Origin: Ophiocordyceps camponoti-saundersi (nom. inval.)
Taxonomy: Eukaryota > Ascomycota > Sordariomycetes > Hypocreales > Ophiocordycipitaceae
Length of the DNA stretch: 64,000 nt
Assembly (NCBI GenBank): GCA_003339415.1
Contig: PDHQ01000141.1
Span: 1 to 64,000, forward strand
Reading direction: 5' to 3'
The notes under the pieces are model-generated. The model was given only the letters and a program-made list of their open reading frames with translations, was not told the DNA's origin and made no database searches. Position numbers and translations under genes: made by a program. Shown piece after piece: positions 46,181-58,427 of the stretch (position 1 is its first letter; the number at the start of each line of letters is the position of its first letter).

Positions 46181-48794
46181 ACTATGTACGGACATCTCTA
46201 CTCCGTCCCCCCACCCTTTGCCCCCCCCCTCTCTTCCGCCCTTCTCCCGATAGGCCGAGCTCGATTCGTCCGCTTCCGCCCCCTCTCTAAATCATGCGCC
46301 ATGATCGATCATGTCTTGCAGCCTTCATCGATTACCACATTCGGAGCACAGGATGGCAAGAGGAGACCTAATCGTTTTGTATGTATGTAAGCCGGGCACC
46401 TGGTTTACGTGGGTTGAGAAAAGCGGCGCATCCCTTGACCACCACCTATCCATCCGCCCAACAGCTCGTTTCACGGATGCAAGCCCTGCCAAGGCTTTAT
46501 GCCCTTGTCGGCCAAGCTGCCGGCGCATCTGCTCCGGCGCTGGATCCCCCAGATCCGGCCCGCGCCAATCACACGCTCCCGTCATCCATGGGCCGTAGTA
46601 GCCTGCTGGCACTTACGTCAGAGATGATTTACATCTGACGTTCGCTATTACTCACCACGACATACATACAGGCTACAGCCGTCCCTCTCCCTCGTTGTCA
46701 GATCCCCGTATCCGTACCTACATACATACATACATACCTAGGTACGCCCGTCACTTCTTTAAACTGCTGCATTCGAACTGACCGCCCTTCTTTTCTGCTG
46801 CTCGGTGTCGAATGACGATGAATCAAGCTTTAATTGATAAAGGGGGCTCGACCGCGCGCTCTTCAGACTCTAATACGTTATCCAGTCCAAGTCTCAGATC
46901 GAAGGCCAAAAACTAATAGAGCATACATCGTGTATGGATGTATCCGTATAGCTACCTAGGCAGGTACTAATTCGTACATACATTATATGCGCATCATCGA
47001 GTCTCCCTTTGAAACCCCAGGCAATCCGCGGCACAGACCTTTAGCTTAAGCCCATCGGACAACCTCATCATATTCGTTGTTGCAGGATTGCGCAATCAAC
47101 GCGGCACTACCGTGGCGTCGTCTAGGCCTGTCGTGTGGCCGTTGTCTAGGTCTCACTCGCGATATACTACGGCAATAGTTGTTCGTCTTCGCGACGTTGC
47201 GGCTGCGATCAGGCCATCGCAGTTGATTATCGAGCGCGGGTTCAACGTCCCGGGAAGCGAGCGATACCGCGTCTTAGTGTACCACCAAAAGTAACTAGGA
47301 CTCAGATACGGAAGCTCGCGTGGGAAATGTCACTACAGCTGATTCCCGGCCTGTCCGCGATGTTCAGAACGACATCTCCAGGTCAGGTGCCCAGCAACGA
47401 GTGGTGTTTACATGTATGCCAGAGCGAAAACATTCAGGCCCATGAAGAGTAGCCAGAATGTCGATGCACGCCGTCGAAACGACGCGAAAGCTGGCAAAAT
47501 TTCGACAACTCACAGTAAAGATGGTGATTGGTTTACGGCATCCTGGCGGGACGAAGAAGAAATCAGGTTCCGTGAGACGAAAGCCGGGTCGACATGCCGG
47601 TCGAGGAGGCCCAGACCCTTATCGTGTCACGGCCTGGCAGCCACCACGCAAAAAGCACCATTAGGCTCGTTTCGGGCCCGAAGGCAGACGGACCATGGAC
47701 GGGGACAAGTACGCCGTCTCAGCCGCAGGACGAAAACGGGAACCGACGAGAAAGGAGCAGGCCAACCACGGAGACCGGCGAAGGGGGCGGCTATCGCGTC
47801 AGTCCAGCCGAAATGCCCGACAAGACGGCCAATTTTTTTTTTTCGTCCAAGGCGAGGCTCGGCGTAGCCGATATAACCCCCCACGGCGCGGCGCGGCGGC
47901 GGGCGCAAGATGAGGCTCGCCCAGCCAGCAAGCGTCTTTGGCAATGCTTGTCGCACCGAAATCGACACGGCGGCGGCGGGCGCATGCTGAGGCTGCCCAG
48001 CGCATCACAATATCTTGTCGTCAACCTTGGCTGGTTTTTTTTTGGAGGGGTGAAGAAGGGGAGTGGAGGGGGAAAGGGGGGAAGGGGGGGAAAGAGGAGG
48101 GGGGTGAAAGCAAGGTTGAGGAGAGGCTTTGTGCCTCGTTGGCCCGTCCGTCCGTCCATCCGTCTGTACGTCCTTTGAAAATTTTTCTCATGTGCGTGTG
48201 TGTGTGTTTTGTTTTAGGCTTGCTGCAAATTTTGCGTCCGATGGATGGGCTTTTTCACGGATACGGATACGAGCATAGCACGGCAGAAACCGGAATCTCA
48301 TCCGCTTACATCAGCGTCCCAGAACAGACAGCTTCGTGTAAGTGTGGCGACATCGGCGTTGGCTATGACGCGAATGCCGCGTCACATGTGCTGGGCGGGC
48401 AGGCCAAGAAGCTCTCGAGTCGAATAGCCCCTGGCGGCAATGTTCCGTCACCGCCCTCTCGGAGGGCTGGCGGTTCAGGTCCGAGAGTGGACGACCCCCT
48501 CTCTCTATCATCACTGTCTCTCTGTCTTGTCTCTGTCTCTCTCGGTGTCCTTGACTCGATTTCCCTTGCTCTCTCTCTCTCCCACTCACTCTCTTTCTCC
48601 CCCCTCCCCCACACCACCTTCTCTCCCCCAAGCATCATTCGCGTCCAACGGGGCCCCGGCGCTTGGCGCTGGCGTGGCGACGACGTGGCAGCGGGCAACG
48701 ATCGAGGCTCGGTCACGTTCGTTGGCCCAATGTCGTCCGTCTCTGTTCCTCGGGTCGGCCAAAGGGCGTCAGGCACGGGCCGTCGGAAGGAAGA
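46181..48794. other. Gene-poor region, western part
   Basis: No supported gene. The stretch at 47600-48160 is GC-rich and open in several frames on both strands, but the frames show no family features and include homopolymer-coded runs (T at 47835-47843, G-rich at 48061-48106). A pair of imperfect 30-bp direct repeats lies at about 47895-47924 and 47973-48001. Confidence 0.5.
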
Positions 48795-48836
48795 ACCTAG
48801 GTAGGTAGGTAGGTAGGTAGGTAGGTAGTAGGTAGG
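48795..48836. repeat. (TAGG)n microsatellite
   Basis: CCTAGG followed by about seven GTAG units, with one slip near the end. It is the longest example here of the CCTAGGTAGG motif that recurs between genes. Confidence 0.9.
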
Positions 48837-49884
48837 GCAGGGCAGCCAGTCAAGTGCTTGCAGCTTGCGTGACGCAGGTCGGCAACAGGTCGGTAGGCAT
48901 TGTGTCCCTTTGAGTGTGGTAACGCCGCACGTAGGTCACGGGTAGGGATAGTGGCCCAATGAGACGGTATACTTGAGCTCTATGGTAAATTTCGCCGGGG
49001 AAGAAAGTACTGACATTTTTATCACCTGTACGTCCGTAAATCGCTACTCTTCACCCCTCATGCCCTGGCACCCAAGTCGTGTCGCGTACCTGTGTGCTTA
49101 ATGAGTTACATGAGTCCCGTGACCTAGGTGCGGCGTTACCACAGCCAAAGGGATATGATGTACGGATATGTGTGCAGGTGTGGCCCGTCCAAAGTTGACA
49201 ACAGAAGCCCTTCCTGATGGATTTGCCCCCCCTTCTCCCCTCTTCCTCGCCCCCCCTCCCGATAATGGAGCCTGGAAAGCGTGGCAGTGTCCATCGCTCC
49301 ACGGGCCGACACATGTAAAGTAACACAGGTCGCGTGCAGCAGCCTTCTAGAAAGATGGGGGACGATAAGCGCAAGTTCATCCATCCCGACGGGCGAGACC
49401 CCGTGAACGGTCCTTCGTCGTCGTCTTTGATCGGCTTCAGTCAGTGCGGTGTGCGGAAATAAAAACAATAAAAAAAAAGCCGTTGGAGGTCACGGGTCCC
49501 GTTATCATCTACAGCATCGCTAGCGTCCCTGCTGCAGCTCGACGGGCCGGGCATGGCGGGACACGTCGCGGCAAAGCATGAGCCGCGGGCCACCGACCTC
49601 GTGAGCGGGTTGAATGATGGGACGGGAGGAGGAAGAGGAGGGGGGGGGGTGAAAATGGATGCATACAAACGTCTGTATGTGCTCTACAGGACTATGTACA
49701 CAGGGTGAGAGGGAGGGGGAGGAAAAGAAAGAAGTGAAGAAACAAAAGGAAAGAAAGAAATCGGCTGGCCCGCAGACGCCCCGTTTGAGGCTGACTCTCT
49801 AGACAACGGTCTGATGAGTGTTGAAACATTTGACGTTGACGGCGGAATTCGTCTTGACTCTGTGCGGTTGATGCTGCAGATGAA

Positions 49885-49909
49885 GGGGGGGGGGGGGGGG
49901 GGGGGGGGG
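49885..49909. repeat. G homopolymer
   Basis: Twenty-five consecutive Gs in intergenic DNA. The length may be imprecise. Confidence 0.85.
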
Positions 49910-50863
49910 ATGAAGATGAAAAATTCATATTGGTCATTCTTTTTTTTCCTATCCCTGTTTCATGGGATGCGGTCAGATACCTACCTAGGTAGGTAGGTAG
50001 GTAGGTAATAGACAGCCTCGGCTTCAGCCCGATGGCGTGTTTGGACAGACGGGAAAGCCATGGTTCCACGTCTTAACAACAACCCCCCCTTTTTCGCTGT
50101 CGATCTCGGCACCCTACATGCCTACCTGCCTACCTACCTGGAGCCTGCATGAGTGGCATCATGTATGTATGTATGTAGAAAAGCCAAGACGACGATAATA
50201 GATGAAGAAAGAGAAGAGGACGAGATGACGATGCTAATGGCATTTCCAAAGCCCAATATATGTATAATTAGATATAAACATATAAATATATGTAATATAC
50301 ATATAATTCATCATTCAAATACTACAAGTAAGAAGAGGCTGGCTTGGCTACACCGACGGAAAGTAATAGCCGGGACCTCGGCCAAAGTCACGCGAAATGT
50401 CGGCGCATCATTCCCGTGCAAACACTTGGACATTGTAGTACATGCTCATACTGGATACACTACATACAACAGTACCAGGGCAGAGAAGGGTCATCCACAG
50501 CTGTATGTGTTTTTTTTTTCCTTTTTTTCTCTTTCCTTCCTTCAGATCCTCTTCCCTTTTCCGTTGCCCTTTTTTCTCCACCGGTGTACCGTCTAGAGGG
50601 GAACCCCCGATGAAAGGAGGGACCCCCGGCTTCGGAAAACAAGTCCAGCGGCAAAGGGTTATTGGTCAAGATATGGAAGAAGAGAAAAAAAAACGACGTC
50701 ACTCTTAATTGTGGTATGTACTGAGAGAGGCATGTAGCAGGGGAAGGGTAGGACCGTAGGAGAGGGGGGAGGGGGAGGGGGAAAAGGGTCTACATATTGT
50801 CTTATTACGGGCGGGAAGACACATCACTTTTGACAAGTCGCCGTGGCTGAGCCAGCAGCAACC

Positions 50864-50943
50864 CGTCAGTCAGTCAGTCAGTCAGAGCGTGTACATACAT
50901 ACATACATATGGATGGATGGATGGATGGATTGGATGGATGGAT
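50864..50943. repeat. CAGT, CATA and GGAT tetranucleotide runs
   Basis: Three adjacent short arrays: CAGT (about 50864-50883), ACAT (50893-50908) and GGAT (50911-50943). Confidence 0.85.
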
Positions 50944-51756
50944 GTACGAATACATGGCATGTACAATATTGTATGCCTGTAGGTATGTACAAGGTAGTTT
51001 CACGACGGGCCTTAGAAATAGAGAGAGCTCTCTCTCTCTCTCTTTGCAAGGTTTTTGCAACGGGCGGAGGATGCATCGATCCCCGGCAGGTACTCCGTTC
51101 TTGGCAGCGCCGACGGTTTCGGTGCCGCCGTGACGAAACGCAGTACAACGCCATTCCCATTTTTATTTTCTCTGGTCAAAAGGGGGCAAAAAAAAAATCC
51201 TTTTACCTTTTTTTTGCCAGCCAAGGTGTGAGAAGGGTGGGAGGAGATGGGCGTGTGGCGGGGAGGAGAGCGGATGACGATGAGAATAGCTACGACGAAA
51301 CCTGACTACATACATACTAACCTACCACTTGTCTAGACCTGAGCTACGTGAATAGGTAGGTAGGTAGGCAGGCAGATGGGTATGTTGATAGGCTCTAAGC
51401 TGCGGCACAGCTATTCTGTAATTTACAGGTATGTATGTACGCCTAACACTTGGATGGGTGTGCATACTATGTATATCCCCTATACGGGTCAGACCGCCGC
51501 CATACCGGGATTCGCCCCGTCTGAGAAAGATGGAGGATGTGTGTATGTATGTATGTAGGCCAGCCAGGGTCTCTCCCTCCGACAACAGGACAAGGTCTGC
51601 TACGAACATGCCGTTGGTCTGCCTGGTGATGCCATTTTCACTGCTTTACTGTACGGACGCCAGCCTAGGTTGAGCCCTTCCTCCCTGCAACGATGCCGCC
51701 GCTTCGGCTTGCCCCTCCCTGCAAGGCTCTCGCTCTCTTTCACACATACACACACA

Positions 51757-51787
<31 letters not shown>

Positions 51788-52077
51788 GCACTAACACGCA
51801 CACGCACACGCACACACCCCACTCCGACGGCGAACTATCTGGTGCGTGTGGGATACGAAAGGTTGACCGCACTGTAATTACTCCCTCTTCTTCTTCTTCT
51901 CTTCTTCTTCCTTTTCTTCATCTTCATCTTCTGCTACATCTAACTACCAATTTGGGGCATCTTGGTCTACTGCTAAGCTAGGCATCATATGTATGGGTTA
52001 TACATATGTTGTAGGCGTATTCTTGCCCTTGTTCTTAATATCTTGACAACACCTTTGCATGCATTTCACATATAGTA

Positions 52078-52132
52078 TGTACATACATACATACATATGT
52101 ATGTAGGCATGTATATGTATGTATGTATGTAC
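52078..52132. repeat. CATA/TATG inverted microsatellite
   Basis: A run of TACA units switches to TATG units around 52095, so the two arms are complementary and could form a hairpin in RNA or cruciform DNA. Confidence 0.75.
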
Positions 52133-52170
52133 GCCGAGCCAAGACTGTTATTTTCTCTCGCTCTCTCTGC

Positions 52171-52203
<33 letters not shown>

Positions 52204-53241
52204 GGTCGATACCGAGCTCATGGTGCGCATAATATGCAGTCGTGAGTCTTCTGCCTCGCAGTACCCGATGCGGCCCATGTCGACGAATCGTTGAACTTGG
52301 GCGAGCCTTGCTTGCAGGGCCTTGGCCATTCATTTTCCTCTTGAAAGTGTCTACTGCATGTCTGTATGTATGTATGTAAGTACACTGCTACCCTTGCCGA
52401 TGGTCGTCATCCATCCCAAGGCATGGCACCGCCCCGCCTCCTCTTCCTCCTCCTCCTCCTCCTCCTCCTCTTCTCCTCTCACCCCCCCCCTCTCCCGCCC
52501 CCCCCCCCCGTCCCCACCCCCCATCTACCCCTTCAACCCTGCTGACCTGGGCGGCACTCGTGACGACGGAAGATGCTTTTATTAACGTGTACGTTTACAT
52601 CCAATTAGTGTTGCATGTACGGTATCCGTACGGAAATTGTAGTAAGCTTCGGTCGTCAAAGTCTTTTCCCCTAAAAAAAGAAAAAAGGAAAGGCGGAAGA
52701 TGGACGGACAGGAAACGAAGTGGGAACGGGTCTGCCCGCGACAACTCACGGAAGGGACAAAATGCATACCGTCTCTACTATGTATGTATGTGCTGTATGC
52801 ATGTATGCATGTATGTATGTATGCATGCGGACAGACGCAGAGGATATGAGATGAACAGCGTCCTTTCAAACATCCAATGCGTAGGATCGAATAGATGTTT
52901 CCGCACATGCATACCTACCTATCTGCCTATCTAGTAGGTACTACATAGGTAGCGTCATACAATCTAGCAGTGGCCGCCTAATCCGTACATCATATATGAG
53001 AGAGGGAGAGAGAGGGAGAGGGAGAGAGCAGTAGCCGTACTAGTAGGTTAGTACTATAGTGCAGTCGACGACGACAACCCCAACGACGTCTTACACACAC
53101 CCTTTCGGCTAATCCGTCGTCAGCTCTTCTTTTTTGTCTGGACCGCTTTCTGTCTGCAGCTTCCGGAGGGGCCTCGGCTACTGCGTCTGCGAGCTCGGCG
53201 CCAAAGCCGCTTGACCACCACCACCACTACCACCATTGTCA

Positions 53242-53294
53242 TTACCCATTATCATCATCATCATCGTCGTCATCATCATCATCATCATCATCAT
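53242..53294. repeat. (ATC)n trinucleotide repeat
   Basis: About sixteen ATC/GTC units in intergenic DNA, about 1.3 kb upstream of the copper-fist ATG. Confidence 0.85.
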
Positions 53295-53774
53295 CGCAAT
53301 CAACCAATCACCACCCTCCGCCCTTCCTTCCTCCCTCCTCCTTCTCTTCCTCTTTCATTCTTATCCTTTTCTTCTTGCAGCTCTTCCTCCTCTGCTTCAT
53401 CCTTCATCATCATCATCATCTGCTACCCCTTTCAACGAACTCCCTTTCCATTCCTTCATCTTCTGCTCATCGATCATATACATACATACATACACTTACT
53501 TGCAAACATGCATACCTACCATATACAATATCCACATCTCGTCGTCATGTAGAATATAGTCGCGGAACAAGGAAAAAGAAAAAGAGTGAGCCCCCGTCTG
53601 CTTGCTTGCTGCTGCTTGCTGCTGCTGCTGCTGCTCTCGCCGCTACTGCGACTCCGCCCCCGGGCTGTTCAGCCTTTCTCCGCTCGCCCGCCACTCCCCA
53701 GTCTCTCGTCCGGTGATTCGATTCTAACCAGAAGGGCGTCCATATGTAGAAAGCAGAAAGAAAAAACCCCGTAC

Positions 53775-53840
53775 ATACAAACATACATACATACATACAT
53801 ACGTGTATGTGTATGTATGTATGTGCGTACATACTTACTT
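53775..53840. repeat. CATA/TATG inverted microsatellite
   Basis: ACAT units (about 53775-53800) followed by TATG units (53804-53824) form a second self-complementary array like the one at 52.1 kb. Confidence 0.75.
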
Positions 53841-54583
53841 ACATGCTATGATGCTACGCACGCAACATCCCCTGCCTTCGCCAAACAGCAGCATCTCCAC
53901 TCGCACCGACTCACGTCCCCCCCCCCCTCCTCCGTTCTCCACCAGAGCCCGCTCCCACGCCGTCGACCTGTGCCCAGCTTTTCCCTCTCTCTTGGGGGCC
54001 TGTTCCTAAAAGGTTTTATTGTGGTTTTTTTTCTTCCCACTCTCTCTTTCTCCCTCTCTCTCTCTCCCCCTCCCCCCGTCTTCATCTCTGTCTCTGTGTC
54101 TCTCCATCTGCCTCTCTCTCTCTCCTCTCTCTCACCCTCTCCCTCTTCACCTCTCTATATCTCTCCCTAGCTCTCTTTCTCTCGTGAGGAGGGGGAGGGT
54201 AACTTGACCGCCTGACCATGTTCTCATCGTCTTGAGTACTTGAATATCCGCCCGTCCCACGTCTCCCGCTTGGCGACCGAGACGGGACCCTGGGCCTCCC
54301 TCTTGTGTCCTCGCTCGACCCGCTCGGATTCCTGAGACGCTTGTGTCCATATCAACCGGCGCTCGTCGCCGCCTCCGATCTCGCCCCTGAGCGCCGAACG
54401 CCTTCTTCAATACCCCCCCCCCCCTCCCCTTCCTCTCCCACCCTCCCCTTCCTCCTTCTCCCCCCCCCCCCTGGTCCATTGCATCTCATCCTCGACGACT
54501 GTTTCTATATCCTCTACCTCCCTCCCTCCTTGACCTCTCCTGCCTCTTCACCATCGTCATCAAATCCCGACCGTCTCATAGTT

Positions 54584-55999
54584 ATGCTGATAAACGGCGA
54601 AAAGTATGCCTGTGATGCTTGCGTCAGAGGCCACCGCGTCAGCAATTGCCAACATGCCGGTAAGCAAGCTTGCCCCTGGCTGTTACTCAACGATGCTCAT
54701 CCGTTCCGGCCCGCTCCAGATCGACCGCTACAGCACATCAACAAAAAAGGCCGTCCGGTCTCCCAATGTCAACATTGCCGCACCATGCGCAAATCGCGCT
54801 CCGCTCACGTCAAGTGCGACTGCGGCGAGAAGACGAGCAAGTGTGCTCATCTACAGCAGCCCGTCGACGGTCACAAAGGTGACTTTTTTTTCCCTTGACA
54901 ATCCATGCCACCCTTCTCCCGTCATCCGACTGACCCGTCTCCCGTCACAGAGACGTGCTGCTGCAATCACGGTGGTCGCTGCACCTGCTCCCTCGAAAAG
55001 AAGCTCTCGCTCGATACGGTGCCCGAATCCGATTCAGACGGCTGCGAGGCCGCGTCTTCTCTCAACCTGGCGCTGCGAACAAAGGGTGCTTCGATGGCCC
55101 GGAGAAGACGGGCAAACACGGCCCAAGACAACGTCCTGGCCTTTGACCAGAATGGCCACCACAAACCCGTCACGAAGCTGAATCGCGCCGCCCATAAGTG
55201 CGGTCCCTACCAGCTCAGCCGCGTCAGCGCATCGGCCAGCCCCGGCAGCATCGCCTCCGACGGTCCGCTATTCTCGTCGGAAAATCAACAGTCCGTGCCG
55301 ACTCCGGTCTGTTCCTTCCGCTCTCGGTCGTCGGTCCAGGAGCAGCGCCGAGTCAAGTCGGAGACGACGTCGCCGCGACTCAACAGCGGCGGCTTCGCCA
55401 GCCTCAACAGCGCCCTCCCTAGGCTAGATCTATCCAACATCGACTACGGCGCATCGACGACGAACAACAGCAATAACGGCAACGGCCTCGACATGTTCGG
55501 GTCCTGTCTGCCGCCTGATCACGACGCGGCCGTGTACAGCGCCGGCATCAACGTCCCCTCCGTCGACTGGAACCACTACAAGTTCGGCGATGTCAAGGCC
55601 GACGCGCCTCCTTCGAGCTTCGGACACCCCTTCGGCGGCGGCATCGTCGACTTCGCAAACGGTTCCGACCACATCCCGCGCCTAGCCAACACGACATCAA
55701 CTTCGGGCGACGTCTCCGAGGTTGAGGACGCCATGAGCGGAGATTTCAATCCCAGGTTCGGTCCCGGCGGTTTCTTACGTCACCAAGGCGGCAATCTCCT
55801 CGGCCAACTCAGCAGCATCGACTATGACAGCTTCTACCAGAACAAGACGGAGAGCGCGGGTCTGGTTCCGAATGCCATCTCGATGGTTGAAGAAGACGCG
55901 GCGTTTTGGATGCCGGGTTATAACGATGGCATAACCGCCATGGAAGAAGGCCCGAATCCTCTAGGTCCCACCAACGTCGAAGGGTACTGGGAGATGTGA
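54584..55999 (+). CDS. Copper-fist transcription factor
   Basis: Nuclear DNA-binding regulator of the copper-fist family (Ace1/Mac1/Cuf1/GRISEA). Exons 54584-54659, 54720-54878 and 54951-55999, with introns of 60 and 72 nt, both phase 1, give 427 aa. The fist spans the first two exons: MLINGEKYACDACVRGHRVS then NCQH, which supplies the zinc ligands (C-x2-C..C-x-H); DRPLQHINKKGRPVSQC with the minor-groove (R/K)GRP motif; and KCDCGEKTSKCAH. The third exon opens with ETCCCNHGGRCTCS, a Cys-rich extension, followed by a VPESDSD motif. The remaining 330 residues are Ser/Asn/Gly-rich and acidic near the end, plausibly an activation domain. No C-terminal CxC copper-sensing repeats of the Mac1 type are visible, so copper control of this factor is not assured. 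Confidence 0.92.
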
Positions 56000-58427
56000 C
56001 GCCGTGCCTCTCCGTCCCCCCCCCCCCCCTCGCTTCTACATCCTTTCTTTTCATCAGCTACCACCTACCACCTCATACATACATCTACACCTGCCTCTGA
56101 ATTTTACTTCTTGTTCTTCTCCTTCTTCGTTTCAACAAACAAAATACCCAACGCGGGGGCCGCAATTAATTGTCACCCGTCTTCAGTCCTCTTCAGTTCA
56201 CTTCACCCATACATTTTCGGGAGGTAGAGCTTGATTTTCAACACATACCTTGAGGCTTTCCAACTACACAGCCCGCCCGCCCAGCGTGCCTTTCTTTGGG
56301 GGTTTTCTTCTTTTTTTTATATTCACTACCCCTGAGCAACTACGATTACATAGAGATGACCACGCAACTGAGCCTCTTTTTTTTTTTTTGCTTCTTGCCT
56401 TTCTTCGCCTTTCCCTGTTCCTGCTTTGCTACTTTCACCTTTTTCGAGGAGCTTTCCAGATTTGGAACAAAAAGAAAGAAAAACATGGAAGCGTTTTGGA
56501 GTTTCTTTACTTTTCGTCCTTCTAAGCGATGCGACTTCTGTTTATCTGTTTTTTTTTGTTCATCTTTCGTTCGAGTGGTTAGGTTCCGTACGTTCGTCCT
56601 CTCACGATGGCGATATGTGGTCGTTGTTTTGGCTTTTTTTGACTCGTTGCTTTACTTCCTTTTTTTTTCCTTAACGACTCAGGTTATGACTAGAAAGAGA
56701 CGACGATGATGACTTTTTTCCACATGTCTACAATACTCTCTACCGTTGTTCTGTTTACTCTTTTATCATCGTTAGTAGGTATCTTCTGAAGAAACAGGGG
56801 GGGGAAAAAGGAGAAAGGAAAATGACATCAAACCGAGAGAGTCTTAGCCCTCCCATTTCCGCGGTGTGTTGTGGATCCTTCGGGGCCTTCCGGCCAGAGA
56901 GGGTTCCATCTCTCGCTCTTCCGTCGCGTACCCCCACACCCGATGCCCGTTACAGTGGTAGGGCAACCAAATGAAGGTCGGGGATCCACACGTGACTTTG
57001 ATCCCCGAATAGAGGTAGAGATACATACATTGTACGTATTCTTCTAGAAACGTGCCTATCGGGAAGTGACGATTCCATTCCTTTGGCTGTCACGAGGTCG
57101 ACCCCGAGTCACGGGCAGGATCGAGCAGAGGATGCTGCGAAGCTTTCAAGGTTCTCGGCACCTTGTCATGAATAATTCTAGACCTCTACCCAGCTTGCTG
57201 TACGGTAGGCTTTATATGTGCGGATATGCATCTATAGATAGACTAGTACATGTGTGTGTATCTGCCGCTTTCGTTATCATGATCATGATTCATCTACCGA
57301 TGCAAAGCGGGGTCCTAGACCCTAAGGGTTGAGTTTTTTAAGTTGTGACCCATTCGCTCAATTCCTAAAACGGCATACATACATACATACACATAGGTAC
57401 GGAGTTTACATATAGCCTATAGGTAGGTATCTATCTAGGTACATACGTGACACACGTTTACCTAGCAGTTGTCAGAAAGTAGGAAAGACTAAGCTCGGCC
57501 CGATGCCGTTTCTCTTCCTCGTTTTTCCTTCGTTCTCAAGCCTAGCCCCACACACACACATCTCCACCCCGCAACTCGCAATCCCCCCCCCCCCCCGCAC
57601 TGCACGCCTCGGATCCGGCGGCTTTCTCCGGGGGATCTCAGAGGTGGGGTAAAGCGTTCTTTTTTTTTTCCTTTCCACGTTGATTGATTATTGTGGGGCT
57701 TGGCACGTGGCGATTGCCCCTTGCACGTGGGGTATCGCTCGTGTGACGGACGACGATGGTGATGAAGGGTTGAGATCGAGATAATGGGAGTTTTTTTTGG
57801 GGGTGCTTTACGTGCGTGCGTACATGTGCTTGCTTAGTTGGAAGGTGGTGGCTTTTTTTACTCATTGAATTATGGATACAGACAACATACATATATCGCA
57901 CATGAATTGCTCGAGGGGATGAGACCTGATCTCGTGCATAGATGGAAACCTGGGCATGTATGTTGTTTGTATGTACGACTACGCACACGCCTGTTTCGTC
58001 TTCGTATCTGTCGATGATTGCTCTCAGCTTCAATCGTATCGCTTGCATACATACTACATACATACTTGCTAGGTACGCTTGAGCTACGCCTTGTTGCAAA
58101 AGTCGTCCCCTAGCATTGACGATAGTGGCATCATGTGCGTTCTCTCCCCTCCCCCCACCATCGCTGCTCGGAGACATCGTCACAGAGCCTGGCGCAGTCG
58201 CCGAGGTAATCGCGAAGAAACGGGCCAGCCAAGACACTACTTTACAGCTAAAAGGCCTCACCTACCTACCTACCTACCTACCTACGGGGCAGCCATGTAA
58301 GGCGCTGCAAGAGAAGATGGAGGCAAAAAAAACATCTCCCCGACGACGAACCTGTACAAAAGTCAAAAACAAGAATAGAAAATTCCCCCCTCCCGACTAA
58401 CGCGTCGACGTCTCTCCCCGCTCCCTC
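56000..58427. other. Convergent intergenic region
   Basis: About 2.4 kb between the 3' ends of the copper-fist and Zn2Cys6 genes. It is T-rich at 56290-56720 (long 3' untranslated region likely) and has C and A/G runs, CATA/TAGG runs near 57375-57432, and a CCTA run. A 207-codon frame on the minus strand (57638-58261) has no family features and is not called. Confidence 0.5.
58262..58286. repeat. (CCTA)n microsatellite
   Basis: Six CCTA units in intergenic DNA, the same motif as at 45.6, 48.8 and 50.0 kb. Confidence 0.85.

Larger units (their letters stand above)
48837..54230. other. Gene-poor region rich in microsatellites
   Basis: About 5.4 kb with no supported gene. It is dominated by tetranucleotide runs (CATA/TATG, CCTA/TAGG, GGAT, CAGT), CT/GA and CA dinucleotide runs, TCC and ATC trinucleotide runs and G homopolymers. 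The eastern end (54020-54180) is CT-rich and probably belongs to the promoter of the copper-fist gene. Short open frames here encode mostly repeats such as CYVCMYVC or HIHTYI and were not called. Confidence 0.55.

Noticed and set aside
46181..48808. Several 60-290-codon frames in the repeat-rich block
   Set aside because: They overlap on both strands, are coded partly by homopolymers and CT runs, and none shows domains, signal peptides or splice-linked partners.
48837..54230. Clustered short repeats considered as a CRISPR-like array or transposon relic
   Set aside because: Units are simple 2-4-bp microsatellites without regular spacers, terminal inverted repeats, target duplications or transposase-like frames.
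57638..58261. A 207-codon open frame on the minus strand
   Set aside because: It begins at a non-ATG codon, crosses T and CATA-type repeats, and has no family features; it lies in the shared 3' flank of two genes.
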